This document shows positions 35,448 through 44,667 of a stretch of 64,000 nt of DNA, piece by piece (the first letter of the stretch is position 1; the number at the start of each line of letters is the position of its first letter). The notes below the pieces were generated by a model. The model saw only the letters and a program-made list of their open reading frames with translations, was not told the origin of the DNA and made no database searches. Location of the stretch: the NCBI GenBank assembly GCA_000336895.1, contig AOLX01000023.1:269510-333509 (forward strand), read 5' to 3'. Source of the DNA: Haloarcula argentinensis DSM 12282. GTDB taxonomy: Archaea; Halobacteriota; Halobacteria; Halobacteriales; Haloarculaceae. Made by a program: the position numbers and the translations under genes.

Positions 35448-36743
35448 ATGGAGACACGCCCCGTCCTGACGTGCTTCCTACGCAGCGAAGGCGAGGTGTT
35501 GCTGTTGCGCCGGAGCGATGCGGTCGGCTCGTATCAGGGCCAGTGGGGCGGGGTGGCGGGGCACGTCGCCGACGACGCCGGGCGGGAGCGGGACCCGGAG
35601 ACGGCCGCGCGGGCTGAAATCGACGAGGAAACCGGGCTGGCCGACGCGGTGACGCTCGTCCGGGAGGGCGATTCATTTCAGATCGCAGACACAGATCATG
35701 GGGTTCGCTGGCGGGTCCATCCGTTCCTGTTCGATTGTGAGGCCCGCACGGTCGCGACGAACGAGGAGACGACCGAGACTGCGTGGGTCCACCCGCCGGA
35801 AATCCTGACTCGTGAGACGGTCCCGCGACTGTGGACCTCCTGGGACCGTGTTCGCCCGCGAGTGGGGACCGTTCGCGAGGACCGGACTCACGGCTCGGCG
35901 TGGCTCTCGCTCCGGGCACTGGAGGTGCTACGCGACGAAGCCGCTCTGGCCGATGCTGGACGGAGCGACGACTTGGAGACGGCCGAGCGGGACGGCGACG
36001 ACTGGGACGCGCTCGCCGCCGTCGCCGCCGAACTCCGCGAGGCCCGCGCCTCGATGGTCGTCGTCGCCAACCGGGTCAACCGAGCGATGGCCGCCGTCGC
36101 CGACGAGTCGCCGACGGCCGTCGAACAGGCTGCGACCGAGACGCTGAACCACGCGGTGACCGCCGACCGAGTCGCCGCGGCTGTCGCCGCTGAGCACGTC
36201 GGTGACCGCATCGCGACGCTCTCTCGGTCCGGAACAGTCAGTACGGTGGTCGACGCCGTTGTACCCGAGGCCGTGCTCGTCGCCGAGTCACGGCCCGGCG
36301 GTGAAGGCATTGGCGTCGCCGAGACGCTTGCTGACAGGGCCGCGGTGACGCTGACGACTGACGCGGCGCTCGGCTACGCACTGGAGGACTGGACCGCCGC
36401 GACGCTCGTCATCGGTGCCGACCGCGTCCTTCCAGACGGTCGCGTGGTCAACAAGGTTGGTACCCGGTCGGCGGCCCTTTCGGCGGCCGCCGCGGACGTG
36501 GACTGCTACGCAGTGTGTGCGACAGACAAGATTGCGCCACGCGCTACGTGGGACAGAGAGGAACGTGACGCCCGGGAGGTGTACGCCGGCGACGCCGATA
36601 TGGCCGTATCGAACCCGACCTTCGACGTGACGCCGGCGTCGGCAGTGACGGTCGTCACCGAGCGCGGCGTTCTGGAGACGACTGATATCGAGGAGATCGC
36701 TGACGCCCACCGGGATCGGGGCGAATGGCCCGGGCGCCGGTGA
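35448..36743 (+). CDS. NUDIX hydrolase fused to eIF2B-like domain
   Basis: A 431-residue fusion. Residues ~1-160 form a NUDIX hydrolase: the box reads GHVADDAG, a short insert, then ETAARAEIDEETGL (~39-64), with Ala in place of the usual first Arg of the REUxEE core. Residues ~185-420 match the eIF2B alpha/beta/delta or ribose-1,5-bisphosphate isomerase-like fold, with ESRPGGEGI, TLVIGADRVLPDGRVVNKVGT and the A-P-R-A-T-W-D loop. Both domains are in one frame, which suggests sequential handling of a nucleotide or sugar phosphate. Exact substrate unknown. Confidence 0.8.
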   Translation: METRPVLTCFLRSEGEVLLLRRSDAVGSYQGQWGGVAGHVADDAGRERDPETAARAEIDEETGLADAVTLVREGDSFQIADTDHGVRWRVHPFLFDCEARTVATNEETTETAWVHPPEILTRETVPRLWTSWDRVRPRVGTVREDRTHGSAWLSLRALEVLRDEAALADAGRSDDLETAERDGDDWDALAAVAAELREARASMVVVANRVNRAMAAVADESPTAVEQAATETLNHAVTADRVAAAVAAEHVGDRIATLSRSGTVSTVVDAVVPEAVLVAESRPGGEGIGVAETLADRAAVTLTTDAALGYALEDWTAATLVIGADRVLPDGRVVNKVGTRSAALSAAAADVDCYAVCATDKIAPRATWDREERDAREVYAGDADMAVSNPTFDVTPASAVTVVTERGVLETTDIEEIADAHRDRGEWPGRR

Positions 36744-36765
36744 TATCAGAGATTGGTGGACGCTC

Positions 36766-37512
36766 TCATTGCTCGTCTAGCACGACTGGGACGCCGGCTT
36801 CGGCCACGTCGGCGGCGAACTCGCGGGAATCGGCTTCGAGGTTAGAGAAGGTGTTGTAGTGGACTGGCATCACGAGGTCCGGGTCGATGGTCGCGGCCAG
36901 AGCGGCGGCCTCGTGGCGGTCCATCGTCGCCCGCGGGCCGATGGGCGGACACAGTAGCGATACCTCAAGGGTCCGGTGGCCAGGTAGGACATCCGAATCG
37001 CCGGGATAGAAGGCTCTGGTCCCCTCGACGGCGATCATGAAGCCACAGCCGAACCCCTCCGGATGATACGGCGTGCTGTCAGGGAGCGTATGCCGCCCGT
37101 CCGGTTCGTTGTATGCCGGTGTCGACCATATCGGCACGTCCTTGACCGTCGTCTGCGATTTCATGCCGACCTCGACGATGTCGTACGGCAGTGAGGACAG
37201 CGGCGGGAGGTCCCGGTCGCCGACGCGCTCGTCGATACCTTCGTAGGCGACGATGGTTGCATCCTCGCTCGCCACGCGCTCGATACCGTCCGGGTCGTAG
37301 TGGTGGACGTGAGTTACACAGACAACGTCGCCGTCTTCCGCACGGTAGTCGCTGCTCGGTGGATGGCCGATGCCGTCCGTGTGGGGTTCCCACTCGCCGG
37401 TGAGCACGCCGTACCGGCCCGGATCGACGTACACTACTGTGTCGTCGCCGGCAAACCGGAGCGTCGCGTACCCCAGCCAGTCGACGGTCAGCCCGTCGTG
37501 TCGAACTGTCAT
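36766..37512 (-). CDS. MBL-fold metallohydrolase (UlaG/YcbL-like)
   Basis: A 248-residue metallo-beta-lactamase-fold protein. It opens VDWLGYATLRF, has VTHVHHYDPDG where the HxHxDH zinc motif should be (H-V-H-H-Y-D, an atypical spacing), YPGDSD, and PVHYNTF near the C-terminus. It resembles UlaG-type lactonases and predicted Zn-dependent hydrolases. The imperfect HxHxDH means activity is uncertain. Confidence 0.8.
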   Translation of the reverse strand: MTVRHDGLTVDWLGYATLRFAGDDTVVYVDPGRYGVLTGEWEPHTDGIGHPPSSDYRAEDGDVVCVTHVHHYDPDGIERVASEDATIVAYEGIDERVGDRDLPPLSSLPYDIVEVGMKSQTTVKDVPIWSTPAYNEPDGRHTLPDSTPYHPEGFGCGFMIAVEGTRAFYPGDSDVLPGHRTLEVSLLCPPIGPRATMDRHEAAALAATIDPDLVMPVHYNTFSNLEADSREFAADVAEAGVPVVLDEQ

Positions 37513-37609
37513 TGGATGTCGGTACGCGCTACACCCTGAATAAGGCCGCTACTCGCTTCCGTCCACCCCCGGCAGAAGATATACCAGGCCACTGTTCGTC
37601 TGCCTGCCC

Positions 37610-38746
37610 GTGCGAAACTTCCACATTACGACGGTCTGGGGGATTCCGATACGGGTCAACGTCTCACTGCTGATTTTCTTGCCGGTGCTGGCCTGGATTA
37701 TCGGCAGCGGGACGCAGATCGAAACGTACGCCGGCATCGTGAGTGCCCTGTCGGGTGAGACACTCGACAGCACGGTGTTGACTGCGGGCCAGACCCCGTG
37801 GCTCATCGGTACCACCGCGGCCGTGGGCCTGTTCGCCAGCGTCGCTCTCCACGAACTGGGCCACGCCTGGGCGGCGATGCGCTACGGCCTCCGGGTCGAG
37901 TCCATCACGCTCTGGATTCTCGGCGGTCTCGCTAACCTCGAAGCCATGCCCAAGGAGTGGAACCGGGAACTCGTCATCGCGCTGGCCGGCCCGGCCGTGA
38001 GTATTCTGACCGGACTGGCCTGCTACGCCGCACTGTTTGCCCTGCCGGCGAGCGCGCAGGTGACGCTGTTCGTTATCGGCTGGCTGGCCGTCACGAACAT
38101 CTTTCTCGCCGTGTTCAACATGCTGCCAGCGTTCCCGATGGACGGCGGCCGCGTGCTCCGGGCACTGCTCGCGCGAACGCGGCCCTACGCGACGGCCACT
38201 CGTATCGCCGCTCGGATCGGCACTGGGTTCGCCGTGCTGTTCGCCGTCGTGGGCGCCATCTCGGTTAGCCCGATGTTGCTGCTACTCGCACTGTTCGTCT
38301 ACGGCGCCGCGTCGAGCGAATCCCGCACCGTCGCGCTGGCAGCGCTGCTTGAGGGGCTGACTGTCGATGACGTGGCCAGCCCGCTCGATGCGACTATCGA
38401 GGCCGATGCCAGCGTCGAGGACCTCGTCGACCGGATGTTCGCTGATCGGCGAACCGAGTTCGCTGTCACGCGTGGCGGCGACGTGGTCGGCGTCGTCACG
38501 GTCGGCGATTTCAGGGAACTCTCGACGGCCGAACGCGAAGCCGACACCGTGGCCGACCTGATGGAGGCGGATCTGCCGCGATTCCCAGCGGAGAAGGCCG
38601 CCTTCGACGCGCTCGTCGAACTCGACACCGCCAGAGCTATCGCCGCCTTCGTCGACGGCCCTGAGGGAACCCGCGTGGTCTCCCGGGAAGACTTCGCCAG
38701 CGCGATGGAGATGCGGCGCGTCGTCGGCTCGCCGGAACCGTTTTAA
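37610..38746 (+). CDS. Site-2 protease family with CBS domains
   Basis: A 378-residue intramembrane metalloprotease of the SpoIVFB/S2P type. HELGH at 81-85 lies in helix 2-3; NMLPAFPMDGGR (~168-179) supplies the Asp ligand. About six helices precede two CBS domains (~245-378: LTVDDVASPLD, EFAVTRGGDVVGVVTVGDF and a weak second), which may sense adenosine nucleotides. GTG start at 37610. It may cleave membrane-bound regulators or degrade signal-peptide remnants. Confidence 0.9.
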   Translation: MRNFHITTVWGIPIRVNVSLLIFLPVLAWIIGSGTQIETYAGIVSALSGETLDSTVLTAGQTPWLIGTTAAVGLFASVALHELGHAWAAMRYGLRVESITLWILGGLANLEAMPKEWNRELVIALAGPAVSILTGLACYAALFALPASAQVTLFVIGWLAVTNIFLAVFNMLPAFPMDGGRVLRALLARTRPYATATRIAARIGTGFAVLFAVVGAISVSPMLLLLALFVYGAASSESRTVALAALLEGLTVDDVASPLDATIEADASVEDLVDRMFADRRTEFAVTRGGDVVGVVTVGDFRELSTAEREADTVADLMEADLPRFPAEKAAFDALVELDTARAIAAFVDGPEGTRVVSREDFASAMEMRRVVGSPEPF

Positions 38747-38926
38747 ACAGCGCTTACTCGCTCGAATATGGCCGCTACCAACTAGAAGGCCCTACCTGAA
38801 GCCGACTGAACGACTTGAGCGAACCGAGGGGGTTTTCGTATTCTGTGCGGAGACGACACCAGAACCAGAGATGACCGCTTCTGACTGCCGGTACACACAA
38901 GAGGGGCCGACGTACACTACTGGACA

Positions 38927-39781
38927 ATGCAATCCGGGTTCGTCGACCTGTTCGTCGACCTCGTCGGCACCGATCCGCTGATAAACGGCCTCGTCGGCGG
39001 GGTCATCATCGCGACGATGAACCTCTTCGGGGCGTCGCTCGTGTTGGTCTGGCGTGACCCCTCGGAGCGGGCGCTGGATACGGCGCTGGGCTTCGCTGCT
39101 GGCGTGATGCTGGCCGCTGCGTTCACGAGCCTCATCATTCCCGGCATCGAGGAGTACTCGGGCGGAAATCCGATTCCGACGCTCGTCGGCGTCGGGCTGG
39201 GGGCGCTGTTCCTCGACCGCGCGGACGGCCTCGTCCCACACGCCCACTACCTCCTGACCGGGAGCCGCCGGTCGGACGCGGCCAACCCCAGTCAGGACCT
39301 CTCGGTCGACGAGTCGAAACTGACGGGTGTCATCCTGTTCATACTCGCAATCACGCTGCACAACATCCCTGAAGGGCTGGCCGTCGGCGTCGGCTTCGGC
39401 GCGGCCGCCGGTGACCCACTCCAGATCGGCGGCGCGCTCTCGTTGATGCTCGCCATTGGCATTCAGAACATCCCCGAAGGACTGGCCGTCTCAGTCGCGG
39501 CAATCAACGCGGGTCTGGATCGGCGACTGTATGCCGTCTTCTCCGGGATTCGCTCCGGTGTCGTGGAGATACCGCTTGCGGTGTTTGGCGCTGTCGCCGT
39601 CGTGACTGTCGAACCGCTGCTGCCATACGCGATGGGCTTTGCAGCGGGCGCGATGCTGTTCGTGATCTCCGACGAGATAATCCCCGAGACGCACCAGCGC
39701 GGCTACGAGCGCGTCGCGACGCTCGGCCTGATGGCCGGCGTCATCATCATGCTGTATCTGGATATCGCGCTCGCGGCCTGA
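38927..39781 (+). CDS. ZIP-family metal transporter
   Basis: A 284-residue ZIP/ZupT-type divalent metal transporter with about eight helices. Metal-site helices carry LHNIPEGLAVGVGFG (~145-159) and IGIQNIPEGLAVSVAAIN (~174-191), and a third FVISDEIIPETHQRG. The paired HNxPEG and QNxPEG are diagnostic. It likely imports Zn2+, Fe2+ or Mn2+; substrate preference is not predictable. A TATA box is not clear; the start is the ATG at 38927. Confidence 0.9.
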   Translation: MQSGFVDLFVDLVGTDPLINGLVGGVIIATMNLFGASLVLVWRDPSERALDTALGFAAGVMLAAAFTSLIIPGIEEYSGGNPIPTLVGVGLGALFLDRADGLVPHAHYLLTGSRRSDAANPSQDLSVDESKLTGVILFILAITLHNIPEGLAVGVGFGAAAGDPLQIGGALSLMLAIGIQNIPEGLAVSVAAINAGLDRRLYAVFSGIRSGVVEIPLAVFGAVAVVTVEPLLPYAMGFAAGAMLFVISDEIIPETHQRGYERVATLGLMAGVIIMLYLDIALAA

Positions 39782-39799
39782 ATCTTGTCTTCGTGTCCA

Positions 39800-40099
39800 C
39801 TATTCTTCGTAGGGCCAGTTCGGGTCGCGGTCGAGGTCTGTCGGCTCCTCGCAGTCCTCGGCCTCATCGGGGGCACACGCTCCGTGTTCGCGGAAGTTTT
39901 CCCGGGCTTCCGTCAGTGATACGTGGTTTGTATCGCTGACGAACTCCGCGTCGCCGAACTGGATAGGGTCGTCGAGCCAGTGACACACCGGACACATCTC
40001 GTACGACCCGGGCCGCCCCTCCGGGAGTGTCTGGTAGCCACAACACGGGCAATAGCCCAGCTCCCGTGCGGCTGGATTACCGGGCGTCTCGGTTGACAT
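39800..40099 (-). CDS. CPCC-type Cys-rich protein
   Basis: A 99-residue protein with a zinc-like CPCCGYQTLPEG (~17-28) and a second MCPVCHWLDDP (~35-45), followed by an N-H-V-S-L-T-E-A-R-x-N-F segment and an acidic C-terminus. This is the stand-alone Cys_rich_CPCC family, found across bacteria and haloarchaea, usually near toxin or stress genes, with no known activity. Here it sits convergent with the ZIP transporter; metal binding is plausible. Confidence 0.85.
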   Translation of the reverse strand: MSTETPGNPAARELGYCPCCGYQTLPEGRPGSYEMCPVCHWLDDPIQFGDAEFVSDTNHVSLTEARENFREHGACAPDEAEDCEEPTDLDRDPNWPYEE

Positions 40100-40173
40100 A
40101 TTTCGTGGTATGTGCCTTCACACCATAGAATTACCGAACCGGGCGATGCATGACTATCGCTGCGACGGACAGA

Positions 40174-40458
40174 CTACTCCGACTGTGCGTCTTCGACTTT
40201 CTCCGCGTACTCCTCCAGTTCAGCGGCCAGTTCGCGGGCCTGGGCCGCCGACAGCGTCACCGAATCCGCGTGTGGCTTCACCGCGTCGAGATCGGTGTTG
40301 TCCATCTCCAGTTGGAGTTCGACGTGGTCCGGGTTCTTTCGCGGCGCAGTCACGTTCAGGACGGCCAGTGCCTCCTCCTCGAAGCCGTGGCCCTCTACCT
40401 CACCGTCGAGCAGGTCGAAGGTCGTGTACGCGTTGACCTTCATGATGCGGTCGACCAT
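40174..40458 (-). CDS. DUF6360-like haloarchaeal protein
   Basis: A 94-residue acidic protein with an N-terminal beta-rich part (KVNAYTTFDLLDGEVEGHGF) and a C-terminal helix (SAAQARELAAELEEYAEKVE). It matches the haloarchaeal DUF6360 family in form; there are no Cys, signal peptide or membrane helices. A start at the internal Met (MKVNAY, residue 6) is possible. Function unknown. Confidence 0.7.
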   Translation of the reverse strand: MVDRIMKVNAYTTFDLLDGEVEGHGFEEEALAVLNVTAPRKNPDHVELQLEMDNTDLDAVKPHADSVTLSAAQARELAAELEEYAEKVEDAQSE

Positions 40459-40492
40459 ACCGCCTGTTCGCGGGCCGGAGACTTAACGCACG

Positions 40493-41656
40493 TTACTCCT
40501 CGGCGGTGACGCCCTCGTAGCCGACTCGCTCGGCGTCCGCCGCCGCGCGGTCGATGGCCGCATCGAGGTCGAACTCCCTGACGACCGTTCCGTCACGAAT
40601 CAGTGGTTCGAGTAGCGACTCGGCGTCTTCCGGCCCATCACGGTCGGCCAGACCGATGTGGTGGCCGCCGTCGGCGGTGCGGTACACCGACTTCATCCCG
40701 GTGAGCTTCCCCCGCTTGGCCGCAGGCTCGCCGTCCACTTCGACGATGTCCAGTGCGAAATCCAGCGGGTCGGCGTTGGCGACGTAGCTCCCGACACCGA
40801 AGCCGTCGGCCACGTCCCGAAGTTCTCGCAGGGTTGTCGGGGTCAGACCCCCGGAGAGGAACAGATCCACGTCATCATGGCCGTGGGCGTCCAGCGTCCA
40901 GCGCACCTCTCGAACGATGTGGCGGAAGTCACCGCGGCGTGACCCAGTCGTGTCCAGCCGGACGCCGGCGAGGTCATCGACGGCCTCCGCCGCACGGAGC
41001 GCTTCGTCGGCCTCGTCGCTGTAGGTGTCAGTCAGGGCGATGCGCGGTGTCTCCTCGGGGACGGCGGCGTCGAACGCCTGCCACGCCTGTTCCTGATTTC
41101 CGCGGCCGAAACAGATCATGAGCGCGTGGGGCATCGTCCCGCCGGCCTCCCGGCCGATGACCTCACCCGCTGCGACGTTCGAGATGCCGTCGAGCCCGCC
41201 CAGCAACGCCGACCGCTCGACCATCGCGCCGATAGAGGGGTGGACGTGGCGCGAGCCAAAGGAGAGCACCGTTGACTCCGGCGCGGCGTGGCGTGCCTCT
41301 AATGCCCGCGTCGCGACGCCAGTCGGGTGTGAGAGAAAGCCAAGGAGTGCCGTCTCCAGGCGACAAAATTCACGGTACGACCCCTCGATTCGCATCACCG
41401 GGCCACCGTCGAACAGTTGTCCTTCGGGGAGCGCGTCAACGTCGACGCTCCGTCCTTCGAGCAACGCGGTGGCGTCTTTCAGCCCCGCCAGCAGCTTCCA
41501 CCGGCCCGTTGCGAACTGGTTCGCCGTCACCTCGGCGACCACGTCCGGGTTCTTGCCTGCGTGTTCCAGCGCCTCCATCGTCCGGTCGAAGTAGGCGTCG
41601 GTCGCCCGCCCCTCGCGAATCGCCTCTGGTGAGACGATGTCGAACTCCTCGCTCAT
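40493..41656 (-). CDS. pncB: Nicotinate phosphoribosyltransferase
   Basis: A 387-residue type II phosphoribosyltransferase that makes nicotinate mononucleotide in Preiss-Handler NAD salvage. Diagnostic segments are FATGRWKLLAGL near the N-terminus, SFGSRHVHPS (~132-141), NVAAGEVIGREAGGTMPHAL and the C-terminal LDTTGSRRGDF and LFLSGGLTPTTL that bind the phosphoribosyl group. Closest partner is the nicotinamidase at 44668, separated by two lipoprotein genes. Confidence 0.93.
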   Translation of the reverse strand: MSEEFDIVSPEAIREGRATDAYFDRTMEALEHAGKNPDVVAEVTANQFATGRWKLLAGLKDATALLEGRSVDVDALPEGQLFDGGPVMRIEGSYREFCRLETALLGFLSHPTGVATRALEARHAAPESTVLSFGSRHVHPSIGAMVERSALLGGLDGISNVAAGEVIGREAGGTMPHALMICFGRGNQEQAWQAFDAAVPEETPRIALTDTYSDEADEALRAAEAVDDLAGVRLDTTGSRRGDFRHIVREVRWTLDAHGHDDVDLFLSGGLTPTTLRELRDVADGFGVGSYVANADPLDFALDIVEVDGEPAAKRGKLTGMKSVYRTADGGHHIGLADRDGPEDAESLLEPLIRDGTVVREFDLDAAIDRAAADAERVGYEGVTAEE

Positions 41657-41708
41657 GGCACGGTGTTTTCAGTGTGGCGAAAAAAGCAGTCCGGTCGGCG
41701 ACTGCCCC

Positions 41709-43070
41709 TCAAGACTCCGCTTGCCGGTGAATATCGTCGAGATCACTCACTGTCGGGCCGTTGACGATGCGGACGGTCTTGCCCGACCGGACCACGCGGA
41801 ACGCGTCGTTGAACTGGTCGTCTGCTGGGACGACGTAGACGTCACTCTGGGGCTGGCTGGCGTCGTGTTCCTCGGTCAGCGCCGCCCGGTAGGCCTGTGC
41901 GAACTCGCTGGCGTCTTCCTCGGTATCCCAGCGGGTCTCCCAGACGTAGCCGTAGCCGCCCGAGCCGTTGCGGTAGGGCACGACGAGGTCACCGCCCCAG
42001 CCAGCCGAGATTTCGCTCTCGTAGCTGTAGCGGTCGCCCTCCGTCCGGCCGTTGTGGTACATCATCGCGTAAATCGAGGTCTCCCCGACCGTGTCGCCGA
42101 CCGGGTCGTGGTCGAAGCGACTCCATTCCTCGGTCGAGCGGTCCGCGACGCTGACATTCACTGGTTTTTCGTCTGGATACCTCTCCGGGTGGAGCACCTG
42201 CTCAGTGCTGTCGGGGAAGTCGTCGTGGAGGGCGTCGACGGCGTCCCAGCCACCGTCAGAGCGAACCTGGTCGACGAACCGCGGCCCGGTGACGTAGGGC
42301 TGGTAGAGGACGGTGAACAGCCCCTCGTTGTAGCTCGGTTCCTGACTGCCGCCGTCTCCGTCGCTGCTTCCGCCGTCGTCACTGGTCCGGTCTGGAAGTG
42401 CGATACAGCCCCAGCCGTCACCACAGCGTCGCTCGTAGAGGATGCGGACGTAGTTGGCCTCGCCCTCGGTGACGCCCTGCCGTGACAGCTGTGTGTCCTG
42501 GGTCTTCGCGGAGCCGTTCAGCCCGAAGTGCTGGTCCTGCAGGGCGTGGACGAGTTCGTGTGAGAGCGTCCGCCGGTCGATCTGTGGTGTCTCCGTCGGG
42601 CTGACGATGACGATCTCATCCCGACTCGGAGAGTAGTACCCCTGGACTGTCGTCGAAAGCGTGTCGTCGATTTCGTCGCTGCTGCCGGAGTCTTCGCCAA
42701 TGAGCAGGAGTGATTCCCACACCTGATCGTTCCAGGGGTCCTGTGGCCGGCCGCTACCGCCGCCGTCGTTGCCACCTGAGCGGTTCTGGTACTCGGCTCG
42801 GGAGATGACCGAAACCGGGACAGACTCTTTGAACTCCAAATCGCGGACCTGCTCGACGCGGGCCATCGTCCGGGCGACGACAGCTGCTCGCTCTGTCTTG
42901 TTCAATCCGTCGTCGGTCGTCACCGACACCGAGTCGTCGTACCAGTAGCCGTTCTCGTAGCCGATGGCGTCTTCGCCGGTCGGCGTCTCGGGGTGATCAT
43001 TACCGCCGAAGGAGGGGACCGTACAGCCCGCCAAGACGACCGCCAGCGCAATGAGTAGTTCCTTACGCAT
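41709..43070 (-). CDS. Hvo_1808-like HExxH surface lipoprotein
   Basis: A 453-residue lipoprotein. The N-terminus MRKELLIALAVVLAGC is a Sec signal with lipobox and Cys16. A metallopeptidase-like helix HELVHALQDQHFGLNG (HExxH, ~160-175) lies in the middle; a probable third ligand acid follows later. The rest, with repeated YENGYWYDDSVSVTTDDGLN and a disordered Gly/Asp-rich insert, resembles the haloarchaeal Hvo_1808 surface proteins. It overlaps its upstream paralogue by eight bases, a tandem duplication. Substrate and localisation beyond the cell surface are unknown. Confidence 0.85.
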   Translation of the reverse strand: MRKELLIALAVVLAGCTVPSFGGNDHPETPTGEDAIGYENGYWYDDSVSVTTDDGLNKTERAAVVARTMARVEQVRDLEFKESVPVSVISRAEYQNRSGGNDGGGSGRPQDPWNDQVWESLLLIGEDSGSSDEIDDTLSTTVQGYYSPSRDEIVIVSPTETPQIDRRTLSHELVHALQDQHFGLNGSAKTQDTQLSRQGVTEGEANYVRILYERRCGDGWGCIALPDRTSDDGGSSDGDGGSQEPSYNEGLFTVLYQPYVTGPRFVDQVRSDGGWDAVDALHDDFPDSTEQVLHPERYPDEKPVNVSVADRSTEEWSRFDHDPVGDTVGETSIYAMMYHNGRTEGDRYSYESEISAGWGGDLVVPYRNGSGGYGYVWETRWDTEEDASEFAQAYRAALTEEHDASQPQSDVYVVPADDQFNDAFRVVRSGKTVRIVNGPTVSDLDDIHRQAES

Positions 43071-44520
43071 CGTGAACCTCGCTCAGTTCGTCGGCTGTCG
43101 GTGCGTTCACGACGGTGACCGTGTCCCCATCGACCCTGACCGAAACAGCGTCGGTGTAGGGACTGTCTTCTTCGATAACCCAGTGGCCCTCTGCGGTTCG
43201 AGTGCCGCCCCAGTGAGCGATCACCGCCTCCCAGGCGTCGGCGAACTCGCGGGCATCGGCCTCACTGGCCCAGGTCGTCTTCCAGACGTAGGCCGTCTCG
43301 TCACCGTTGTCGTAGACGTACATTCGGCCGCCCGCCCAGCCGTCGGTGGCGGGCAGGTCGTAGTTATACGGGTCGTCGCTGTCCAGTGACCCGTCCTCGT
43401 AGTTGATGACATCTCGCGTCTGGACGACGCTCGACTCGTTGTAGTCGTCGGCGATGGTGTATGCCATCGACCCGGCGATGGCAGAGGGGCCGACGACGGC
43501 GTAGTCGGGTCGGTCGCGGTCAGTCGAGGGTCTGACCCGCTCCCAGTCGTCGCTGGACCGGTCCGCAAGCGAGACTGATTCGGGTTCCCACTCGGTGTAG
43601 CGCCCGGGATAGGTAACTTCGGCGGCCCCGTCGGGATAGTCGTCGTACGCGTCATTGACGGCGCTCCAGCCGCCACGTTCTCGGAGATCTCCGATCAGGC
43701 CGGGCCCGTCGCTGTAGGGGAAATACTGCATGAAGTTGATACCGAAGTGGCGGTCACCGCCGCCACCGCCGCTCCGGGAAGGCCTGTCGATACAGCGCCA
43801 TGCCTCGCCACAGCGGTCGGTGTAGGTTTGGGTGACAGCAACGGCATCGCCTTCGACCATGCCGTTCCGACCCTGGACCTGATCCCGCGTCCGCGCGTCA
43901 CTTTCGAGCCCGAAGTGCTGGTCCTGCAGGGCGTGGACGAGTTCGTGGGCCAGCGTCCCCCGGCTAATCGTCGGCGTCTCCGACTCGCTGACGATGACGA
44001 TCTCACCGCGCTGGCTGCTGTAGTAGCCCAGTACGCTCTCCCCGCGGTTGCTGTTCTGGACGGCGATGGAGTCGCGGTCCTCGCCGATGAAAAACAGCGC
44101 CTCGAACTTCGCGTTGTCAAACCGACGCAGCGAATCACCGGTCTCGCCGCCGCCCGTGTTGTTGCGGTACTCGGCTCGCGAGACGACGGAGACCGGCACT
44201 GTCTCCTCGAATTCCAGCCCGCGAATCCGCTCGACGCGGGCCATCGTCCGAGCGACGACGGCGTCCCGCTCCGTCTTGTTCAGTCCGTCATCGGTCGTTA
44301 CTGACAGCGATTCGTTGTACCAGTAGCCGTTCTCGTAGCCCAACCGGTCCGTCGCAGGTGCTCCCGGGGCGGAGTCGTTGTTCCCGTAGTCGGTCGCGGG
44401 TTCGCTCGGCGTCAGATCGGCGTTGCCCGACTCCGTGTCGGGCGACACACTGGGTGCCTGACAGCCTGCAAGTAACAGCACAACGGCACAGAGAACGACG
44501 AGGGCGAAAGGGCGGCGCAT
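43063..44520 (-). CDS. Hvo_1808-like HExxH surface lipoprotein, second copy
   Basis: A 485-residue paralogue of the gene just downstream. Signal and lipobox are MRRPFALVVLCAVVLLLAGC. It shares YENGYWYNESLSVTTDDGLN, MARVERIRGLEFEETVPVSV and the metal-binding helix HELVHALQDQHFGLES. The C-terminal half differs more, giving W-rich loops such as WAGGRMYVYDNGDETAYVWK. Eight-base overlap with the downstream copy implies co-transcription. The pair probably arose by recent tandem duplication, so the two may now have separate substrates. Confidence 0.85.
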   Translation of the reverse strand: MRRPFALVVLCAVVLLLAGCQAPSVSPDTESGNADLTPSEPATDYGNNDSAPGAPATDRLGYENGYWYNESLSVTTDDGLNKTERDAVVARTMARVERIRGLEFEETVPVSVVSRAEYRNNTGGGETGDSLRRFDNAKFEALFFIGEDRDSIAVQNSNRGESVLGYYSSQRGEIVIVSESETPTISRGTLAHELVHALQDQHFGLESDARTRDQVQGRNGMVEGDAVAVTQTYTDRCGEAWRCIDRPSRSGGGGGDRHFGINFMQYFPYSDGPGLIGDLRERGGWSAVNDAYDDYPDGAAEVTYPGRYTEWEPESVSLADRSSDDWERVRPSTDRDRPDYAVVGPSAIAGSMAYTIADDYNESSVVQTRDVINYEDGSLDSDDPYNYDLPATDGWAGGRMYVYDNGDETAYVWKTTWASEADAREFADAWEAVIAHWGGTRTAEGHWVIEEDSPYTDAVSVRVDGDTVTVVNAPTADELSEVHDA

Positions 44521-44667
44521 CTATCTTCACGGTAGGTTACCACAGTGAAAAGTCACACGCTCATCGTGACCACATTCATCAGCCAAAAGAATTTTTACGT
44601 CTGTTTGTGGCGCCCGGTCCCCACCCTGGGAGTAACTTTCGTAGTTGCGCCCTGCCAAGGTTCCCGT

